From contig JACRDV010000019.1 of assembly GCA_024860865.1 (NCBI GenBank), positions 1 to 7,010 of the forward strand: a DNA stretch of 7,010 bases, written 5' to 3'. The notes under the pieces are model-generated. The model had not been told where the DNA came from, did not search any database, and worked only from the letters and a program-made list of their open reading frames with translations. Position numbers and translations under genes: made by a program. Shown here in pieces: positions 5,815-7,010 of the stretch. Within the stretch, counting starts at the first letter, position 1; every line of letters begins with the position of its first letter. The DNA comes from Methanobacteriota archaeon (lineage in GTDB: Archaea > JACRDV01).

Positions 5815-5862
5815 AGCTCTAGGAAACAAGTTTGGAAGGCCATTTGCTCACTTTCTAGAGCT
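5815..5862. repeat. Long inverted repeat (hairpin) in the intergenic region
   Basis: AGCTCTAG (5815-5822) pairs perfectly with CTAGAGCT (5855-5862). After one bulged G the stem extends by AAA/TTT, giving an 11-bp stem around a 25-nt loop. The predicted initiation site of a plus-strand TATA-like element (5794-5803) falls near 5826. A structured RNA, a processing site or a protein-binding site are all possible; no U-tract follows, so a terminator is unlikely. Confidence 0.45.
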
Positions 5863-6100
5863 AGGTTATAAGTGATTGGTAAGAAGCTGAACAAAAGAAC
5901 AAAACATGCTGCACTGTTGGAAGAAAAGAACAAATCTGGCGGCAAAATAGGTAGTACGTTGCCTCTGTTTTTATAAATTCTATTAACTCTGTGTTCCTAC
6001 TAATTTTTCCTTTGATATACTCGCCTTAAAACAAATAGATTTTTGTATTCTTATGATTTGTGATTTTCATGAGGCATAGAAGGCTAGCGTAAGAAAATGA

Positions 6101-6108
6101 TTTAAGTA
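6101..6108 (+). promoter_or_regulatory. TATA-like box of the DUF5678-protease pair
   Basis: TTTAAGTA preceded by the purine-rich GAAAATGA (a good BRE position) is centred about 27 nt upstream of the ATG at 6132. Transcription would start at or just before the start codon, giving a leaderless message for the two overlapping genes that follow. Confidence 0.5.
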
Positions 6109-6131
6109 TTAAAATCTAATCATAGTAAGTG

Positions 6132-6353
6132 ATGCTTATGGAGCCGAAAGAGTTTTGGGAAGATAAAAAATGGGCTAGGGAAAACTATTGTGAGCTACAG
6201 AAGCAGTTTAGGGATAAGTGGGTTGCCATCGTTGGTAAGAAGGTTGTTAGCTATGGTGAAAATCGCGGTGATGTTAAGAAGCGTGCTATGGAATTAACAG
6301 GCAAGAAGTACATTCCGTTGATATACGTGGAAAGTGGGGCGGCTATCTATTAG
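6132..6353 (+). CDS. DUF5678-family small protein
   Basis: The ~73-residue protein has a charged helical N-terminus (~5-28, with WEDKKWARENYCELQKQF), then DKWVAIVGKKVVSYGENRGDV, a helix VKKRAMELTGKK, and a last strand YIPLIYVESG. The pattern of a lysine/aromatic-rich helix, KWVAIVxxKVVxxG, helix, then PLIYVE is that of DUF5678, an uncharacterised family common in archaea. The fold suggested is a small alpha/beta unit; no catalytic residues are evident. GTG at 6129, ATG at 6132 and ATG at 6138 are all usable; I chose 6132 because the TATA-like box predicts initiation right there. Its last 20 bp overlap the protease gene, so the two are translationally linked and probably act together. Function unknown. 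Confidence 0.75.
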   Translation: MLMEPKEFWEDKKWARENYCELQKQFRDKWVAIVGKKVVSYGENRGDVKKRAMELTGKKYIPLIYVESGAAIY

Positions 6354-6798
6354 GGTCAATCTTGCTTTTGTTAAGCAGTTTGATGTTGAGCTTCTTAAGA
6401 AAGTTCCAGATTATGACGGATTATTAAGACTTGTGTGTGATATAAGCTTCAAGACGACAAAAGGATGGACTGAGGCAGAAGATGCGATAATAGATACTGG
6501 CGCACATACGAGCTTACTTCCACTGAGCTTATGGCAAGAACTAGATGTAAAAATAATCTCAGACCATTATGTGAGAGGACTTGTACCAAAGCCCGAGTGT
6601 AAGATAGACGTGAAGGTTGGTTGGGTTACAGGAAAAATCATTGATGAACATGAAAATTCTACTCCTGAAATAAAGTTTAGAGCATTTTTAGCCTTGGTTG
6701 ATAATATTCCGCTCATAATGGGGTTTAAGGATTTGTTGGAAAGATACCATATTGATATCGATGCAATGGTGAGTAAGGCATCTATCGAAACACAATGA
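6334..6798 (+). CDS. Retropepsin-like (clan AA) aspartic protease
   Basis: The 154-residue soluble protein carries the single aspartic-protease motif AIIDTGAHTSLLP (catalytic Asp54 in DTGA, 54-57) followed by LSLWQEL. Near the C-terminus is the hydrophobic-hydrophobic-Gly element PLIMGFKDLLE (126-136), which packs against the active site in retropepsins. One motif per chain means it must form a homodimer to be active, as in viral retropepsins. No signal peptide or membrane segment is seen, so it should act in the cytoplasm. The GTG start at 6334 lies inside the DUF5678 gene with a 20-bp overlap; no strong independent ribosome site is visible, so coupling is likely. Substrates are unknown; processing of, or control by, its DUF5678 partner is a guess. 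Family call confident. Confidence 0.8.
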   Translation: MGRLSIRVNLAFVKQFDVELLKKVPDYDGLLRLVCDISFKTTKGWTEAEDAIIDTGAHTSLLPLSLWQELDVKIISDHYVRGLVPKPECKIDVKVGWVTGKIIDEHENSTPEIKFRAFLALVDNIPLIMGFKDLLERYHIDIDAMVSKASIETQ

Positions 6799-6900
6799 AA
6801 GTTATCTTACGAGGAATTGATAAGGACTTTGAAGGAAACTGCTGAAGACTTGAGTTTGAGAAATATGAACAAGGAAAAGGTGAGAGAATGGTCAGGATAA
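6795..6900 (+). pseudogene. Short helical reading frame, possibly frameshifted right after its ATG
   Basis: The ATG at 6795 overlaps the protease stop as ATGA. Read directly it yields only 16 codons (to the TGA at 6843-6845). The neighbouring frame, starting at 6799, is open to the TAA at 6898-6900 and has good amphipathic-helix character (SYEELIRTLKETAEDLS, then NMNKEKVREWSG). Removing a single A from the AAA after the ATG joins the two into a 34-residue protein starting MKLSYEEL. This may be a decayed small gene, a sequence error in a homopolymer, or chance. The family is not recognised. The good frame is also the protease's own frame past its TGA. Confidence 0.3.
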
Positions 6901-7010
6901 TTGTAAACTACAAGGATGAGACGTGATAAACAAAATCCGAGAGCTGGGCAAGGTAATCTACTCATCTGATTTAATTAACGTGATTGGAGCGGATATTCCC
7001 AAGGATAGTA
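6888..7010 (+). pseudogene. Start of a subtilisin-like protease propeptide (inhibitor I9-like), broken by a frame change; runs off the window
   Basis: ATG at 6888 has an excellent ribosome site, AGGTGA (6878-6883), 4 nt upstream, yet the frame stops after 12 codons (MVRIIVNYKDET). A second frame starting at GTG 6923, overlapping that TGA as GTGA, continues to the window edge with INKIRELGKVIYSSDLINV then IGADIPKDS. Joined end to end, the two read as one beta-alpha-beta unit in the order expected of the I9-type propeptide of S8 (subtilisin-like) proteases: strand, helix, then two strands ending in a P-K-D turn. A one-base loss near 6921-6923, a -1 ribosomal frameshift, or stop-start re-initiation would each explain it. 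The resemblance is by eye only and the protease domain would lie beyond the window. Confidence 0.4.

Larger units (their letters stand above)
5787..6128. other. Intergenic stretch without a confident gene
   Basis: These ~340 bp separate the leftward vapBC pair from the rightward DUF5678 gene. No recognised protein family is visible in any frame. It contains a plus-strand TATA-like CTATATTTAT (5794-5803), the hairpin at 5815-5862, and a 34-codon plus-strand ORF (GTG 5872 to TAA 5976) coding for a lysine-rich peptide containing KHAALLEEKNKSGGKIGS. That ORF has no clear ribosome site, and T5 runs lie at its end (5968-5972) and near 6004-6008. It could be a small RNA gene, a decayed gene remnant or plain spacer. 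The 61-codon frame on the opposite strand (5945-5760) overlaps the vapBC promoter and looks spurious. Confidence 0.4.

Noticed and set aside
5760-5945. 61-codon minus-strand frame upstream of vapB
   Set aside because: It runs through the vapBC TATA-like box and operator; no homology signal and no ribosome site.
6796-6900. Stop-codon read-through or selenocysteine at the protease TGA, since the frame stays open for 33 codons
   Set aside because: The protease already has a natural end after its last conserved element, no SECIS-like hairpin is visible, and the frame is better explained by a separate small gene.
1-7010. CRISPR array, tRNA or rRNA gene, insertion sequence or attachment site
   Set aside because: No regularly spaced repeats, no cloverleaf with T-arm GTTCRANNC, no conserved rRNA stretches, no transposase motifs or terminal repeats with target duplications were seen by eye on either strand.

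Overview
The window looks like an AT-rich archaeal chromosome segment. TATA-like boxes about 26 nt upstream of predicted starts, several apparently leaderless genes, U-rich ends instead of strong GC hairpins, and the gene content (UPF0175/DUF3368, VapBC, archaeal-type HypB without a His-rich N-terminus, DUF5678 next to a retropepsin-like protease) all point that way. I cannot place it in a phylum from sequence alone.

Layout: (1) 1-527, plus strand: C-terminal part of an NrfD/HybB-type membrane subunit that enters from the left, followed by an AT-rich hairpin with a U-tract. (2) 661-1612: a DUF3368-type PIN ribonuclease (minus) and a UPF0175 ribbon-helix-helix antitoxin (plus), transcribed divergently from a 109-bp region holding a perfect 20-bp palindrome over a TATA box. 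(3) 1657-4884, minus: hypF-hypC-hypB, three accessory genes of [NiFe]-hydrogenase cofactor assembly, converging on the UPF0175 gene. (4) 5085-5752, minus: an AbrB/VapB antitoxin followed by a VapC PIN toxin. The antitoxin appears to start at an ATT codon and has a 22-bp inverted repeat at its start. (5) 5787-6128: no confident gene, but a long hairpin and a 34-codon ORF. (6) 6132-6798, plus: DUF5678 protein overlapping a retropepsin-like aspartic protease. (7) 6795-7010, plus: two short frame-disrupted reading frames. The second resembles the inhibitor-I9-type propeptide of a subtilisin-like protease.

How it fits together: HypF and HypC act in making and delivering the Fe(CN)2CO group, and HypB in nickel insertion. 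hypA, hypD and hypE are not here and must lie elsewhere if the pathway is complete. The NrfD/HybB-like subunit may be the quinone-linked membrane partner of a hydrogenase encoded to the left, but other molybdopterin oxidoreductases use the same family. The hyp block is bracketed by two unrelated PIN-toxin modules, which gives the segment the look of an accessory island. The best candidates for new biology are the divergent UPF0175/PIN operator, the ATT-started antitoxin with its operator, the DUF5678-protease pair, and the broken reading frames at the right edge.
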